A stretch of DNA of 62,042 bases from JBDRNE01 sp043812935 (GTDB taxonomy: Bacteria; Omnitrophota; Gorgyraeia; Tantalellales; Tantalellaceae). Each line of letters starts with the position of its first letter. Within the stretch, counting starts at the first letter, position 1. The stretch lies in the NCBI GenBank assembly GCA_043812935.1, contig JBDRLO010000076.1, forward strand, positions 1-62,042, given 5' to 3'. Of the stretch, positions 16,710-26,380 are shown one piece after another. The position numbers were made by a program, and so were the translations under genes. Below the pieces are notes generated by a model. That model was not told where the DNA came from and made no database searches. It worked only from the letters and a program-made list of their open reading frames with translations.

Positions 16710-19700
16710 ATGTCAAATAATCATAAAAAAGACAAGAATATTCGTAAAACATTAGTTTTCAAGCAGATAGTATTGGTTTTAGTACTTATGCTTTGCTTTG
16801 AAAACATTTGTTTTTCTCATGAAAATATTTCTCCCGAGTCGATTTTCGGGCCTCTAAATAGCGAACAGGTTAATCAGATAGGAGAACTTGAAGCGCATAT
16901 TCTTATGAAACTTTTGTACACATTAAAAAAAGGCACAAATTTGTTGGAACAAGCAAAAACAGGACGCGAGGTTCAAGATATTACCATAAAAAGACCCTAC
17001 GATCAAACCAGGGAACTTGTTGTCGCGTATGATTTACAAAAAGTACAAGAAGAATCCAAAAGTTTACCCGATGGATATTATATCGTTCCATCAACTTATG
17101 ATGATGTTCGGTATTATCACTTCATAAAGTTTAGTGATGAAAGCTACAATGTTGAAACTTTTACGGAGCAAGAATATTTAAAGTTGAACAAGGATTTGTT
17201 AAAAAATCTTATTCCTTTACCAGTTCGAAAAGAAGCTAAACGGATAAAATCAAAAAGAAAACATGAAATAGAAATAGATTCCATTATTTGGAAAAAAGCA
17301 AAACAAGGGTATCTTAAAAAAATACAAAACAATGCGCCTATAATTGGAGAGCTGTTGGAACTTATAAATGGTTTGGAGGTAGAAAGCCTGAAAAACGAAA
17401 TACAAACTTTAATTAAGCGAAACCAGATTTTTCTTATCACAGGGGATGTAGAAAACCTTAGTTTCGTTGGGCATGCTTCAGACAGAGGTATTTATTTAGT
17501 TAAAGGTAAAGGAGATAATTTGCCGGTTTTATTCTGGGAAATAATGAAGTTTAGAGGATTAAAACAGGAGCAAGAACTGGGAATAAGAACACAAATATTG
17601 CGATGGCAGAAAAACAAAAAAGATAAGCCCACGATTGAAGTTCTAAAAAAGTATTTAGTGAAAAACAGGCGCGAGACTCTCTTAAAAGACTACCCGGATA
17701 GAGCTTATTGGGGTGCAGAAAATAGCGAAGAAGAGTTGTTGCTACAATTAGCAGGAGTTCTCGGCAAAATTGAAGAAACGCGGAAGTTAATCAAAACGCA
17801 GAAAGAATTAAACGCAATAGAATCAAAACTTGACGAGCAAAAGAAAAAGCAAGCAGAATTCAAGCCCGAGGAAACTGAAGTCTTACAGCCATATGTAGAC
17901 GCTTTAGCAACTATTCAAAAATGCTCAAAAAAATTACAAAGAATGAGTTTGCGTTCTCAAGATGTTATGGAATGGCGTCTTTATGGAAATGCCAATGACA
18001 TAGAGATTAAACAAACCGTAGCACAGTTTTTTAATTCGAGCGACAAATCTCCAAAAACCCATTATCGAAATTTAGCGCTCAAATTTCACCCGGATAGGAT
18101 TCTTTTTTTGAATAAAAATGTTTCTATGAATATTCAGGAAATTCCTTCCATAAAAGAAAATTTTGAAAAAATATTTGCTTTTATTACAAATGCTTGGGAG
18201 TTTTATTTAAAAAAAGATGGAAATACCCGCAAAGAGATAGAGAACTTTTTGATAGTGGTTAAGGCGCTTGGCGAAATACCTATCACATTACGAAAAGCGT
18301 TCGATTTTACAGAAGTCATTGAAACGGTTAACCGGAACGTTAAGCAGTTAGAAACGGAAAGAAATGCCCTAAAACAAAACATGGCGCAAAATGCAAACCC
18401 TGAAAAAACATTGCAGGATTTAGCGCGGAGAAAAGGCAAAATACTAAACATATTTGGAGCAATTGATCAACATTTTTTTGAACATAAAAAAGAAGCTGTA
18501 ACTGCTGAATGTCTTAAAACTCTTGAAGTGCTGGAAACAGAAAAAGAGGAAGCCGTAAAAAAAGTTAAGCAAATTTTTATTGATCAAGAGACGCAAATCG
18601 GCAAAGAAAAAGAAGAAAATAAAGAGAAAAGAAACCTGGAATATCGAAAAAAAGAAAAAGCAAAAACTATTGCCGAAGAGAAGCATTCACAAACATATAG
18701 CGAATTTTATAAAATTCAAAAGCAAACGGAACACGAGTTCTATGAGAGGCGTTGCGAGGCATATGAGACAGAAAAACAAGTAAAACGAGATATTAATCAA
18801 ACTTTTTATGACGAACGGGATAAGATTTGGAGCCAAGAGAAATTAGAGATAAAAAAAATCGAGGAGAAGTATTCCCAAGAAGTACAAGTTTTTGACAGGA
18901 GATGTAAGCAAATTCAAGAAGATGCTAAAAAGGTTTTTGATAAGGAAAGTAGCAAGCTGAAAGAAATAAAAGAAAAATTAATAAAGGATGCCAAACAAAG
19001 TGCGGAGCAAAAATTTAAAACTATAAAAATTCCGAGAAAGGACGATGCTTACATAAAGGCATGGTCTCCAATCTATGAACAAAGGCAAAAAATAATAGAC
19101 CTTGCGGAAAAGAACTATCTGAACGAATGGAGTAAAATCTATGAACAAAGAAATAAGATGATAGACTTTGCGGGAAGCGCTTATAGTGACAAACGGTGTA
19201 GAAGCCGGGGCGTAATGGAGTCAGCGACAAAAAAGGTAAAAAATATATGTACGCATAAAATTAGTAAGTTAGAAAAAGAAAAAGAGCGAGCTATAAAAAT
19301 TGCCGAGGGACCATATAGCCGGATTAGAAAAGAAGGGGAAGAGAGTAAAGATATATTTGAAAAGAAGCGGTCCATGACGTTTAAAGAAGAAAGGAGAGAG
19401 ATAGGAAGTATAGAACAAGAATACACTGAATTTTGCCGCGCGAATTCAGAAGCTGATAAGGAGTTGGATAAAAAACTGGACAGGGCTAAAATCCTCAAAC
19501 AAAATGCTACACAAGCCGCAGAAAAAGAGTTCAAAAGCAAAAAGAAACAAGCTGAATTTAAAAGAGACACAATAACAAAAACGATAAACCAATTGATTGA
19601 AACAGATTTTCAGGGTAGTGTTTCCGCTGAGCATGTTTCAAACGCGAAAGGTTCAGCTAAATCCGCGATAGATACACTTCTTACATACGTTACTTTCTTT

Positions 19701-20657
19701 AAGAACAGGAAATTTTCACTTTATGAATTTCAATCTAAACGGTTTCTTTCATTCGAAGAACGAGAAAAGCGGGCAGTGAAACAAGGTGTCGCGCCCCAGC
19801 AAGTTGCTAAGGTATATTCAAAAACAACTGTGCAGAAAGAATTGGAGATTTTGGAGGCTATAGGTATTTTGACATATGCAGGAAAAGGTGGAAAACAAAA
19901 TCTTTATAAACTAACCGAGGCTGGAACAAGGTTGTTGCGAAATCCTGTAAGCTTGAAAGCTATTATGGAAATTCCAGAGCTTAATCAGTATGACATTTAT
20001 GGACGAAACTCTCAGGAGCGAATAGAAAAATTGGCGGTATTAAAACAAAAAGTGGGTATGCATTTAGTATCTGAAATTACTCCACAACCTACAATACCTG
20101 AACAAAAAACGCTTATTCATGTGATTTGTAAAGATTTGGTGAAAGACTTTAGAGATGGCTTAAGGACGGTCTTTACTGCCGATTTATTGAAAATAGCGCG
20201 TAAAAATAATAGGGATAATAGAATGAAAGAAAAGATCGAATTTGTTTCAAAACATGAATTACTTGCTAGAGTCTCAGCTTTAACGATGAATTCTAACAAT
20301 ATCGTGGACGTTGCTCTTAGCGATAGAGCGTTTATAGGAAAATTACCTGAAAATGTTAAATCATTAGTCTTCGAATCCTATCCTTCTTCTGACTTTATAA
20401 ATATGCACGGCGTTTTGTCTGCATTGCGTGCTCTTCAGAATGACGACATAATAACATTAACGGAAATATATAAAATTCTGACAGGACAAGAATTCGATCA
20501 AATGGAAAAACTAATAAGTCTTGATCGGAAGAGCCCAAAATATTATCAAGAAGTGGCGAAACTTATTATATTTCACCTCCCACCCGTTATAGTATATGAC
20601 ACCACAGAACTAAAAAAGATGAATAAACAGATGCTGAATTTACTCAAATCAGCTTAA
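16710..20657 (+). CDS. Giant coiled-coil protein with J-like and winged-helix-like segments, exported or anchored
   Basis: 1315 aa. A hydrophobic segment at residues ~18-34 (IVLVLVLMLCFENICF) after a basic N-terminus suggests a signal peptide or anchor. Residues ~440-495 look like a degenerate DnaJ J-domain: YRNLALKFHPDR keeps the HPD motif, followed by ENFEKIFAFITNAWEFYL. Residues ~540-960 are very rich in Lys and Glu and should form long coiled coils. Residues ~1034-1075 read like a winged helix (TVQKELEILEAIGILTYAG...YKLTEAGTRLL). The C-terminal 200 residues are unrecognised. If exported, J and winged-helix domains would be out of place, so the hydrophobic segment may instead be an anchor with a cytoplasmic bulk. 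Expressed from its own promoter. Function unknown. Confidence 0.7.
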   Translation: MSNNHKKDKNIRKTLVFKQIVLVLVLMLCFENICFSHENISPESIFGPLNSEQVNQIGELEAHILMKLLYTLKKGTNLLEQAKTGREVQDITIKRPYDQTRELVVAYDLQKVQEESKSLPDGYYIVPSTYDDVRYYHFIKFSDESYNVETFTEQEYLKLNKDLLKNLIPLPVRKEAKRIKSKRKHEIEIDSIIWKKAKQGYLKKIQNNAPIIGELLELINGLEVESLKNEIQTLIKRNQIFLITGDVENLSFVGHASDRGIYLVKGKGDNLPVLFWEIMKFRGLKQEQELGIRTQILRWQKNKKDKPTIEVLKKYLVKNRRETLLKDYPDRAYWGAENSEEELLLQLAGVLGKIEETRKLIKTQKELNAIESKLDEQKKKQAEFKPEETEVLQPYVDALATIQKCSKKLQRMSLRSQDVMEWRLYGNANDIEIKQTVAQFFNSSDKSPKTHYRNLALKFHPDRILFLNKNVSMNIQEIPSIKENFEKIFAFITNAWEFYLKKDGNTRKEIENFLIVVKALGEIPITLRKAFDFTEVIETVNRNVKQLETERNALKQNMAQNANPEKTLQDLARRKGKILNIFGAIDQHFFEHKKEAVTAECLKTLEVLETEKEEAVKKVKQIFIDQETQIGKEKEENKEKRNLEYRKKEKAKTIAEEKHSQTYSEFYKIQKQTEHEFYERRCEAYETEKQVKRDINQTFYDERDKIWSQEKLEIKKIEEKYSQEVQVFDRRCKQIQEDAKKVFDKESSKLKEIKEKLIKDAKQSAEQKFKTIKIPRKDDAYIKAWSPIYEQRQKIIDLAEKNYLNEWSKIYEQRNKMIDFAGSAYSDKRCRSRGVMESATKKVKNICTHKISKLEKEKERAIKIAEGPYSRIRKEGEESKDIFEKKRSMTFKEERREIGSIEQEYTEFCRANSEADKELDKKLDRAKILKQNATQAAEKEFKSKKKQAEFKRDTITKTINQLIETDFQGSVSAEHVSNAKGSAKSAIDTLLTYVTFFKNRKFSLYEFQSKRFLSFEEREKRAVKQGVAPQQVAKVYSKTTVQKELEILEAIGILTYAGKGGKQNLYKLTEAGTRLLRNPVSLKAIMEIPELNQYDIYGRNSQERIEKLAVLKQKVGMHLVSEITPQPTIPEQKTLIHVICKDLVKDFRDGLRTVFTADLLKIARKNNRDNRMKEKIEFVSKHELLARVSALTMNSNNIVDVALSDRAFIGKLPENVKSLVFESYPSSDFINMHGVLSALRALQNDDIITLTEIYKILTGQEFDQMEKLISLDRKSPKYYQEVAKLIIFHLPPVIVYDTTELKKMNKQMLNLLKSA

Positions 20658-20750
20658 GCAAAATGGCATCAAGCCATGTTAAGAAAACATCTTCCACTTC
20701 GCTTAAAAACAAAAACATTTGACAAAAAACAAAATAAGCATACAATAAAA

Positions 20751-20812
20751 AAGGCGGGTGAGGGTAGGGGATATTCACCCGCCTTAGACCCTAAAACAGA
20801 ACTGATTTAGGG
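20751..20812 (+). promoter_or_regulatory. Two consecutive hairpins in the 5' region of the 535-aa protein gene
   Basis: Hairpin 1 pairs AAGGCGGGTGA (20751-20761) with TCACCCGCCTT (20775-20785). Hairpin 2 pairs CCCTAAA (20789-20795) with TTTAGGG (20806-20812). Read on the plus strand neither is followed by a T-run; on the minus strand hairpin 1 is followed by TTTTT. It could be a terminator for the 1315-aa gene or a leader structure for the next one. It matches no riboswitch I know. The rest of 20658-20916 shows nothing clear. Confidence 0.45.
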
Positions 20813-20916
20813 CTTCTATCTAAGATATATTTTATCAAAAATCGGAAATGTGTCAAGCAGAACTTTAGATAGGAATAGAGAGTTTAAAACTGTTTCGGGA
20901 CACAAAGGGGTTTATT

Positions 20917-22524
20917 ATGAAAGCAAAAGGATCTATATTGATAATGACATTGTTGGTGGCAGTTAATTTGTTTGTGGTAAAGATTTTTGCTTTATCGCCG
21001 GAATGGTTGAAAAACATTTCTCCTGTTATAAATGGCAGTATTTTATGTTTTGAAAATATTAAGGGAGAAACGGATTTTTACATTGGCACGGATGAAGGTA
21101 TGTATTGGACAAGAAACGCAGGGGAAGAATGGGAGAAAATACTTTTGCCGCCGGGTATTTTTAAGATTTATGATATAGTTCTTACAAGTAAAAATATTTT
21201 CATACTTTGTGAAAAAGGCATATATAAATCAGACAGGTTTGAGTTGTTTTGGAAACGTGTATCCAAGATGAAAGGTATAACAGGGATCGCCTCTTTTCTT
21301 AAAGAAGAAAATGAGTGGGCGGTGTTTGCTTGGTCGGGTAAATGCTTTTATGAAATTGATAAGAATGGAATGAAAAAAATAGGGCCAAAGTTTTTAAAAG
21401 ATGATATTCAGAATGTATCGATGAGAGACGAATATTTATTTTGGACAGCAGCCGGCAGCGTATTTATTTTGGATATTAGAAATAATAAATGGGATGAAAT
21501 ACGTCTTTTTAGTGAAAAGAGTTTTGTGGAAGATGATGACCCCGTGGATAAGAATAGGTTCGAATCGGAATTAAATGAAGATACGTTAAAAGTAACGTCT
21601 ATTAAAGACATGAGTTTGTTTAGCGATAGCAGCATTATTATTTTGGATAGTAAAGGGATACATGTTTTAGACAATAATGGCAGATTAAAAGAGGATATTA
21701 GCGTTTCAGGATTGCCTTTGCGTGATCTGGTGCAGCTAACGTGCGAGGATAATTATGTTTTTGCAGCGTCCGACGGCAAAGTTTTTTTATACAGTTTTGA
21801 GACAAAATCCTGGCAGTTAATTTTTGAAACAACTTTACCTGGGAAAATATCCCGCATAGGTGTGTACAAAAATATGTCAAATGGTATATGTTTGTGGGTT
21901 GCCGCTGATAAAAATCTCTATAGGAAAAATATCGAGCCTGGAAATCTGATATTTGTGCCGGATAATTTTGAAAAGAAATATCAATTGGAAGCATTATATA
22001 AACCTTCGATAAAAGATGTCCAGAAAATGGCAATTGACTATGCGGAAGTAAACAATGACAAAATTAAAAAATGGCGGAATGCTTCAAGATGGAAAGCGGT
22101 ATTCCCGAAATTTTCAATTAGTTTTTCAGAATCAATAGGGGATAATGTGGAAATATACAAAAGCGCGACCACAGCTTATGTTGTAAGCGGACCGAAGGAA
22201 AAAGACAATGATTGGGATTTTAGCCTTAGTTGGGATTTTTCAGACTTAATCTGGAATGACGCTCAGACCAGTATAGATGTCAGGAGCAAATTAATGGTTC
22301 AGTTAAGGGAAGAGATTCTCGAAGAAGTAACGCGGTTATATTTTGAGAGAATAAAGATTTTACTATATATACAGGAAATGGAAAGAACCGCGAATCAAAT
22401 GCATGCATGCGGAACAAAAGGATTTTTAGAAAATTTGCAAAAATTACATGAAGTTACAGCTTATATAGACGCTTTAACCGGCGGAGAATTTTCTGAAGCA
22501 ATCAAAACAGATTTAGGAACATAG
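20917..22524 (+). CDS. Exported protein with beta-propeller-like N-terminal region, unknown function
   Basis: 535 aa. Signal peptide at residues 1-26 (MTLLVAVNLFVVKIFA). Residues ~45-345 contain about six similar strands of the type FYIGTDEGMYWTRNAGEEWE, IFILCEKGIYKSD, VFILDIRNNKWDEI, IIILDSKGIHVLD, VFAASDGKVFLYS and LWVAADKNLYRKN. This is the pattern of a BNR/YCF48/two-component-regulator-like beta-propeller. Residues ~345-450 are hydrophilic, and DFSLSWDFSDLIWND precedes a helical tail (~450-510) that begins at TSIDVRSKLMVQLREEILEE. A purine-rich AAAGGGG lies 8 nt before the ATG. Likely periplasmic or surface-associated. The propeller call is by eye and no enzyme motif is seen. Confidence 0.65.
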   Translation: MKAKGSILIMTLLVAVNLFVVKIFALSPEWLKNISPVINGSILCFENIKGETDFYIGTDEGMYWTRNAGEEWEKILLPPGIFKIYDIVLTSKNIFILCEKGIYKSDRFELFWKRVSKMKGITGIASFLKEENEWAVFAWSGKCFYEIDKNGMKKIGPKFLKDDIQNVSMRDEYLFWTAAGSVFILDIRNNKWDEIRLFSEKSFVEDDDPVDKNRFESELNEDTLKVTSIKDMSLFSDSSIIILDSKGIHVLDNNGRLKEDISVSGLPLRDLVQLTCEDNYVFAASDGKVFLYSFETKSWQLIFETTLPGKISRIGVYKNMSNGICLWVAADKNLYRKNIEPGNLIFVPDNFEKKYQLEALYKPSIKDVQKMAIDYAEVNNDKIKKWRNASRWKAVFPKFSISFSESIGDNVEIYKSATTAYVVSGPKEKDNDWDFSLSWDFSDLIWNDAQTSIDVRSKLMVQLREEILEEVTRLYFERIKILLYIQEMERTANQMHACGTKGFLENLQKLHEVTAYIDALTGGEFSEAIKTDLGT

Positions 22525-22674
22525 CCGAGACTTGGGACTGGACATTTAAGCGGGTATTGACAACAATAATATTTGATAGTCCGGCAATCCTTGTAGAGTA
22601 TGGATTAGCGGTCAAAACCGATCAAAACAGAGGGTAAATGGCCTTTGGGACTTGATTGTAAAAGCTGAATTCCC

Positions 22675-22702
22675 TTGACAAAAACTATATTACTGTTACA
22701 AT
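22675..22702 (+). promoter_or_regulatory. Sigma-70-type promoter of the fabG operon
   Basis: -35 TTGACA (22675-22680), 16-nt spacer, -10 TACAAT (22697-22702). Transcription would begin near 22710, giving a short leader with a GGAGG ribosome binding site before the fabG ATG at 22728. Confidence 0.7.
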
Positions 22703-22727
22703 CTACTTCGGAAAAACGGAGGTAAAA

Positions 22728-23471
22728 ATGAAACTGGAAAACAGGGTTTCCATGATAACAGGCGCGGCTCGTGGAATTGGTAAAGAAACAGCCATGCTTT
22801 TTGCTTTGGAAGGTTCTGATTTGGCAATATGTGACGTTAATGAAGAGATCTTGGCATCCACGAAAAGTGAAATCGAAGAAAAAACCGGAAGAAAAGTAAT
22901 AACTGAAAAAGTTAATGTGACGTCAGTTAAGGAAGTTGATGATTTCGTTAAGAAAATTCTTGACAATTTTGGCAAGTTAGATATACTTGTCAACAATGCG
23001 GGCATTACAAGAGACAATCTTTTGCTCAGGATGTCAGATGAAGAGTGGGATACGGTTTTGGATGTAAACCTTAAGGGGGCTTTTAACTGTATAAAAGCAG
23101 TTAGCCGGACGATGATGAAAAAAAGAACCGGCAGAATAGTTAATATGGCTTCAATTATAGGTATAATGGGGAATGCGGGCCAGGCGAATTATTCAGCTTC
23201 AAAAGGCGGACTTATAGCGCTGACGAAAACAGCGGCAAAAGAACTGGGATCTCGTAACATAAATGTTAATGCTATAGCACCCGGTTTTATTCAAACGGAT
23301 ATGACAGATAAGCTTTCAGAAGATGCAAAATCAAAGCTTTTAGGGTTTATTCCTTTGGGACGTATGGGGCAAACGGAAGATGTTGCAAAGTTAGCTCTTT
23401 TTTTGGCAAGTGAAGACGCCGCGTATATTACGGGCCAGGTTGTCCAGGTTGACGGCGGAATGGTTATGTAA
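22728..23471 (+). CDS. fabG: 3-oxoacyl-[acyl-carrier-protein] reductase FabG
   Basis: NADPH-dependent reduction of 3-oxoacyl-ACP in type II fatty acid synthesis (cytoplasm). A classical short-chain dehydrogenase: cofactor motif TGAARGIGKE (residues 11-20), NNAG (89-92), catalytic Ser142, Tyr155 and Lys159 (YSASK). The C-terminus ITGQVVQVDGGMVM is the FabG signature. 247 aa is the standard length. First gene of a fab cluster with its own promoter and a good GGAGG site; acpP follows after 55 nt. Confidence 0.96.
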   Translation: MKLENRVSMITGAARGIGKETAMLFALEGSDLAICDVNEEILASTKSEIEEKTGRKVITEKVNVTSVKEVDDFVKKILDNFGKLDILVNNAGITRDNLLLRMSDEEWDTVLDVNLKGAFNCIKAVSRTMMKKRTGRIVNMASIIGIMGNAGQANYSASKGGLIALTKTAAKELGSRNINVNAIAPGFIQTDMTDKLSEDAKSKLLGFIPLGRMGQTEDVAKLALFLASEDAAYITGQVVQVDGGMVM

Positions 23472-23526
23472 CAATTAAATTTATAATCCGTGATGTGCAT
23501 ATTAATCACGCAAAAAGGAGGAAAAT

Positions 23527-23769
23527 ATGTCTGAGATAGCGGAAAAGGTCAAGTCTATTGTAGCTGAACAGCTGGGAGTTAAGATCGAAGAAGTAAAAGA
23601 AGATGCTAAATTTATTGACGATCTTGGAGCCGATTCTTTGGATACAGTGGAACTTGTTATGGCTCTTGAAGAAGAGTTTGGCGCTGAAATACCGGACGAA
23701 GAAGCAGAAAAACTTACCACAGTTGGCGAAGCGATTAATTACATCACAGATAAAGCTGCGGAGAAATAG
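23527..23769 (+). CDS. acpP: Acyl carrier protein
   Basis: 80-aa acidic helical protein carrying growing acyl chains on 4'-phosphopantetheine. The modification site is Ser37 in LGADSLDTVELVMALEEEF, the ACP signature. It sits between fabG and fabF, as is common, with a strong AAGGAGG ribosome binding site, in keeping with high expression. Confidence 0.97.
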   Translation: MSEIAEKVKSIVAEQLGVKIEEVKEDAKFIDDLGADSLDTVELVMALEEEFGAEIPDEEAEKLTTVGEAINYITDKAAEK

Positions 23770-23831
23770 TTTTTGTAGTTTTATATAGAACGCTGAATTT
23801 TTCATTCCTAAAATATGGATAATAGTAAATA

Positions 23832-25094
23832 ATGTCTAAAACACGAAGAGTAGTCCTTACGGGGGTAGGTGCAGTTACTCCCGTAGGGAACAATGTTAAA
23901 GATTTTTGGCAAGCGGTTATAACCGGAAAAAGCGGGACAGCCCGTCTTACCGCGTTTGACCCTAATCCTTTTAATTCGCAGATTGCCGCTGAAATTAAGG
24001 GGTTTGATGCTACAAAATATGTCAGTTCCAAACAGGATCGGCGTCTTGATCCTTTTGTTAAATATGCGATTGGCGCGGCAAAAATGGCATTCGAGGATAG
24101 TGGTCTTGACGAAGAGAAAATTAATCTTGAAAGATCAGGAGTATATATCGGGTCAGGGATAGGAGGGCTTCATACTGTTGAAGCCGAACATGCAAAATAT
24201 ATACAAACCTATGATGAAACCAAAGCAGCTTCCAGAATTTCTCCATTTCTAATACCTATGCTAATTGTAAATATGGCATCCGGGTTAGTATCAATTGAAT
24301 TAGGGTTTAAGGGGCCGAATTCGGCGGCTGTAACTGCGTGCGCGACAGCGAGTCATTCAATCGGGGACGCGTTTAAAATAATACAGCGAAATGAAGCTGA
24401 CATAATGGTTGCCGGAGGGTCAGAAGCGGCTATAACCAAGATGGGATTTGGCGGGTTTTGTGCGTTAAAAGCTCTTTCAAAGCGTAATCATGAACCGGAA
24501 AAAGCTTCACGTCCGTTTGATCGTGAGAGAGATGGTTTTGTTATGGGTGAAGGAGCTGCTGTTATTGTGATTGAGGAGTTAGGACATGCAAAAAAACGGG
24601 GCGCTCATATATATTGTGAATTGGTGGGGTATGGTATGAGCGGTGATGCGTATCATATGACAGCCCCAGATCCGGAGGGTTCCGGAGCTGTGAGATGTAT
24701 GAAAATAGCGCTTGAAGACGCTGAAATTAATCCTGAAGATGTAGATTACATAAACGCTCATGGCACTTCAACGCCTTTGAATGATAAGATGGAAACCGGG
24801 GCTATTAAATCAGTTTTTGGCGAGTATGCGTATAAACTTGCCGTTAGTTCGACTAAAGGTGTTACGGGACATTTGCTTGGCGCAACCGGTGCTGCTGAGC
24901 TTATTGCCTGTGCAAAAGCTATTGAAAATAAAGTCATTCCCCCAACCATCAATTATGAATATCCTGATCCTGATTGTGATTTGGATTATGTTCCCAATGA
25001 AGCAAGAGAAAAGGAAGTTAAGGTAGCAATTAGTAATTCTCTTGGTTTTGGCGGGCATAATGTTACATTGGTCTTAAAAAAATTTGAGGATTAA
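23832..25094 (+). CDS. fabF: 3-oxoacyl-[acyl-carrier-protein] synthase II FabF
   Basis: Condensing enzyme that elongates acyl-ACP with malonyl-ACP. Catalytic Cys170 (VTACATASHSIGDA), His310 (NAHGTSTPLND) and His347 (GVTGHLLGATGAAE), with Lys342 nearby: the full KAS II triad. 420 aa is slightly longer than E. coli FabF (413 aa). Third gene of the fab cluster. The ATG has no obvious Shine-Dalgarno. fabD, fabH and fabZ are not in the window. Confidence 0.96.
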   Translation: MSKTRRVVLTGVGAVTPVGNNVKDFWQAVITGKSGTARLTAFDPNPFNSQIAAEIKGFDATKYVSSKQDRRLDPFVKYAIGAAKMAFEDSGLDEEKINLERSGVYIGSGIGGLHTVEAEHAKYIQTYDETKAASRISPFLIPMLIVNMASGLVSIELGFKGPNSAAVTACATASHSIGDAFKIIQRNEADIMVAGGSEAAITKMGFGGFCALKALSKRNHEPEKASRPFDRERDGFVMGEGAAVIVIEELGHAKKRGAHIYCELVGYGMSGDAYHMTAPDPEGSGAVRCMKIALEDAEINPEDVDYINAHGTSTPLNDKMETGAIKSVFGEYAYKLAVSSTKGVTGHLLGATGAAELIACAKAIENKVIPPTINYEYPDPDCDLDYVPNEAREKEVKVAISNSLGFGGHNVTLVLKKFED

Positions 25095-25178
25095 GTTTTT
25101 ATCCGACAATTTAGAAGTAGGAATTCCTATCGGAAATCTTTTAAATAATTAATAAAACGAAAAATAAGGAGACAGAAT

Positions 25179-26336
25179 ATGGATTATCTCTTGACTGAAG
25201 AACAACAAATGATAAGAGATTTATGTCGTCAAATTGCGGAAGAAAAGATAAAACCCGTAGCCGCTGAATATGATGAACGCGGTGAGTTCCCATGGGACAT
25301 TGTAAAAGTATTTGCGGAATCAGATATTTGCGGTGTGTATATTCCTGAAGAATATGGCGGTATGGGCGGCGGTGTTCTTGAAATGGCTATTGCCGCGGAA
25401 GAACTTTCCTGGGGATGCGGAGGCATTTCTTTGGCTTTTGCTGCTACTGGTTTGGGAACCTATCCTATCCTTCTTTATGGAAACGAACAGCAGAAATCAA
25501 AATATCTTCCGGATATTGCTTCAGGTAAAAAGCTTGCCGCGTTTGCGATTACCGAAGCCGAAGCAGGATCTGATGCTGGAGGAATAAAGACAACCGCGGA
25601 AAAAGACGGAGATCATTATATCCTTAACGGAACGAAACAATGGATAACAAACGGCGGAGAAGCTGAAATTTATACGGTTATTGCAATGACCAATAAGTCA
25701 AAAGGGCCACGCGGTGCAAGCGCTTTTATTGTTGATAAAGATACTCCAGGCGTAAGCTTTGGTAAGAAAGAAAATAAATTAGGGATAAGAGCTTCAGCCA
25801 CGCGGGAAGTTATTTTTACGGATTGTAAAATTCCGAAAGAAAATCTTCTCGGGAGGGAAGGTCTAGGATTTATTGTTGCAATGAAAACTTTTGATCATTC
25901 CCGGCCGGGTGTTGCGGCGCAGGCTTTGGGAATCGCGCAAAGAGCTTTAGATGAATCTGTTAAGTATTCTCATGAAAGAAAACAGTTTAATACTACAATA
26001 TCGTCTTTTCAGGGAATACAGTTTATGCTTGCGGATATGGCAATGCAGGTAGAAGCATCCCGCGCATTGATATATTCTGCCGCGCGCATGATTGATTCAG
26101 GAGCTAAAAATGTATCCAAGATATCTGCTATGTGCAAAACTTTTGCTTCTGATACAGCGATGAAGGTTACTACGGATGCGATACAGGTTTTTGGAGGATA
26201 CGGCTATATGAAAGAGTATCCGGTTGAAAAACTCATGAGAGACGCCAAAATTACACAGATTTATGAAGGTACTAACCAAATACAGAGAGGTGTAATCGCG
26301 TCAGCTTTAATAAAAGAAGGCCTTGCAAAGAAATAA
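25179..26336 (+). CDS. Acyl-CoA dehydrogenase, probable Etf-linked bifurcating partner
   Basis: FAD enzyme that oxidises acyl-CoA, or reduces enoyl-CoA when run with a bifurcating Etf. Signatures: AFAITEAEAGSD (about 124-135), QWITNGGEA, KLGIRASATREVIF and GGYGYMKEYPVEKLMRDAK. The catalytic base is Glu363 in QIYEGTNQIQRG, the position used by short/medium-chain members. 385 aa. It starts a subcluster with etfB and ferredoxin-etfA, the order of carCDE in Acetobacterium. This suggests an NADH- and ferredoxin-linked enoyl-CoA reductase rather than beta-oxidation alone. Strong AAGGAG site. The substrate chain length is not evident. Confidence 0.93.
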   Translation: MDYLLTEEQQMIRDLCRQIAEEKIKPVAAEYDERGEFPWDIVKVFAESDICGVYIPEEYGGMGGGVLEMAIAAEELSWGCGGISLAFAATGLGTYPILLYGNEQQKSKYLPDIASGKKLAAFAITEAEAGSDAGGIKTTAEKDGDHYILNGTKQWITNGGEAEIYTVIAMTNKSKGPRGASAFIVDKDTPGVSFGKKENKLGIRASATREVIFTDCKIPKENLLGREGLGFIVAMKTFDHSRPGVAAQALGIAQRALDESVKYSHERKQFNTTISSFQGIQFMLADMAMQVEASRALIYSAARMIDSGAKNVSKISAMCKTFASDTAMKVTTDAIQVFGGYGYMKEYPVEKLMRDAKITQIYEGTNQIQRGVIASALIKEGLAKK

Positions 26337-26380
26337 GGCTTTATTAATAAGTTTGTAATTTAATTAACAGGACAAAAGCT

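Noticed and set aside
19181..19570. Antisense open frame rich in Phe, Leu and Ser
   Set aside because: An artefact of the Lys/Glu-rich coiled-coil codons on the other strand.
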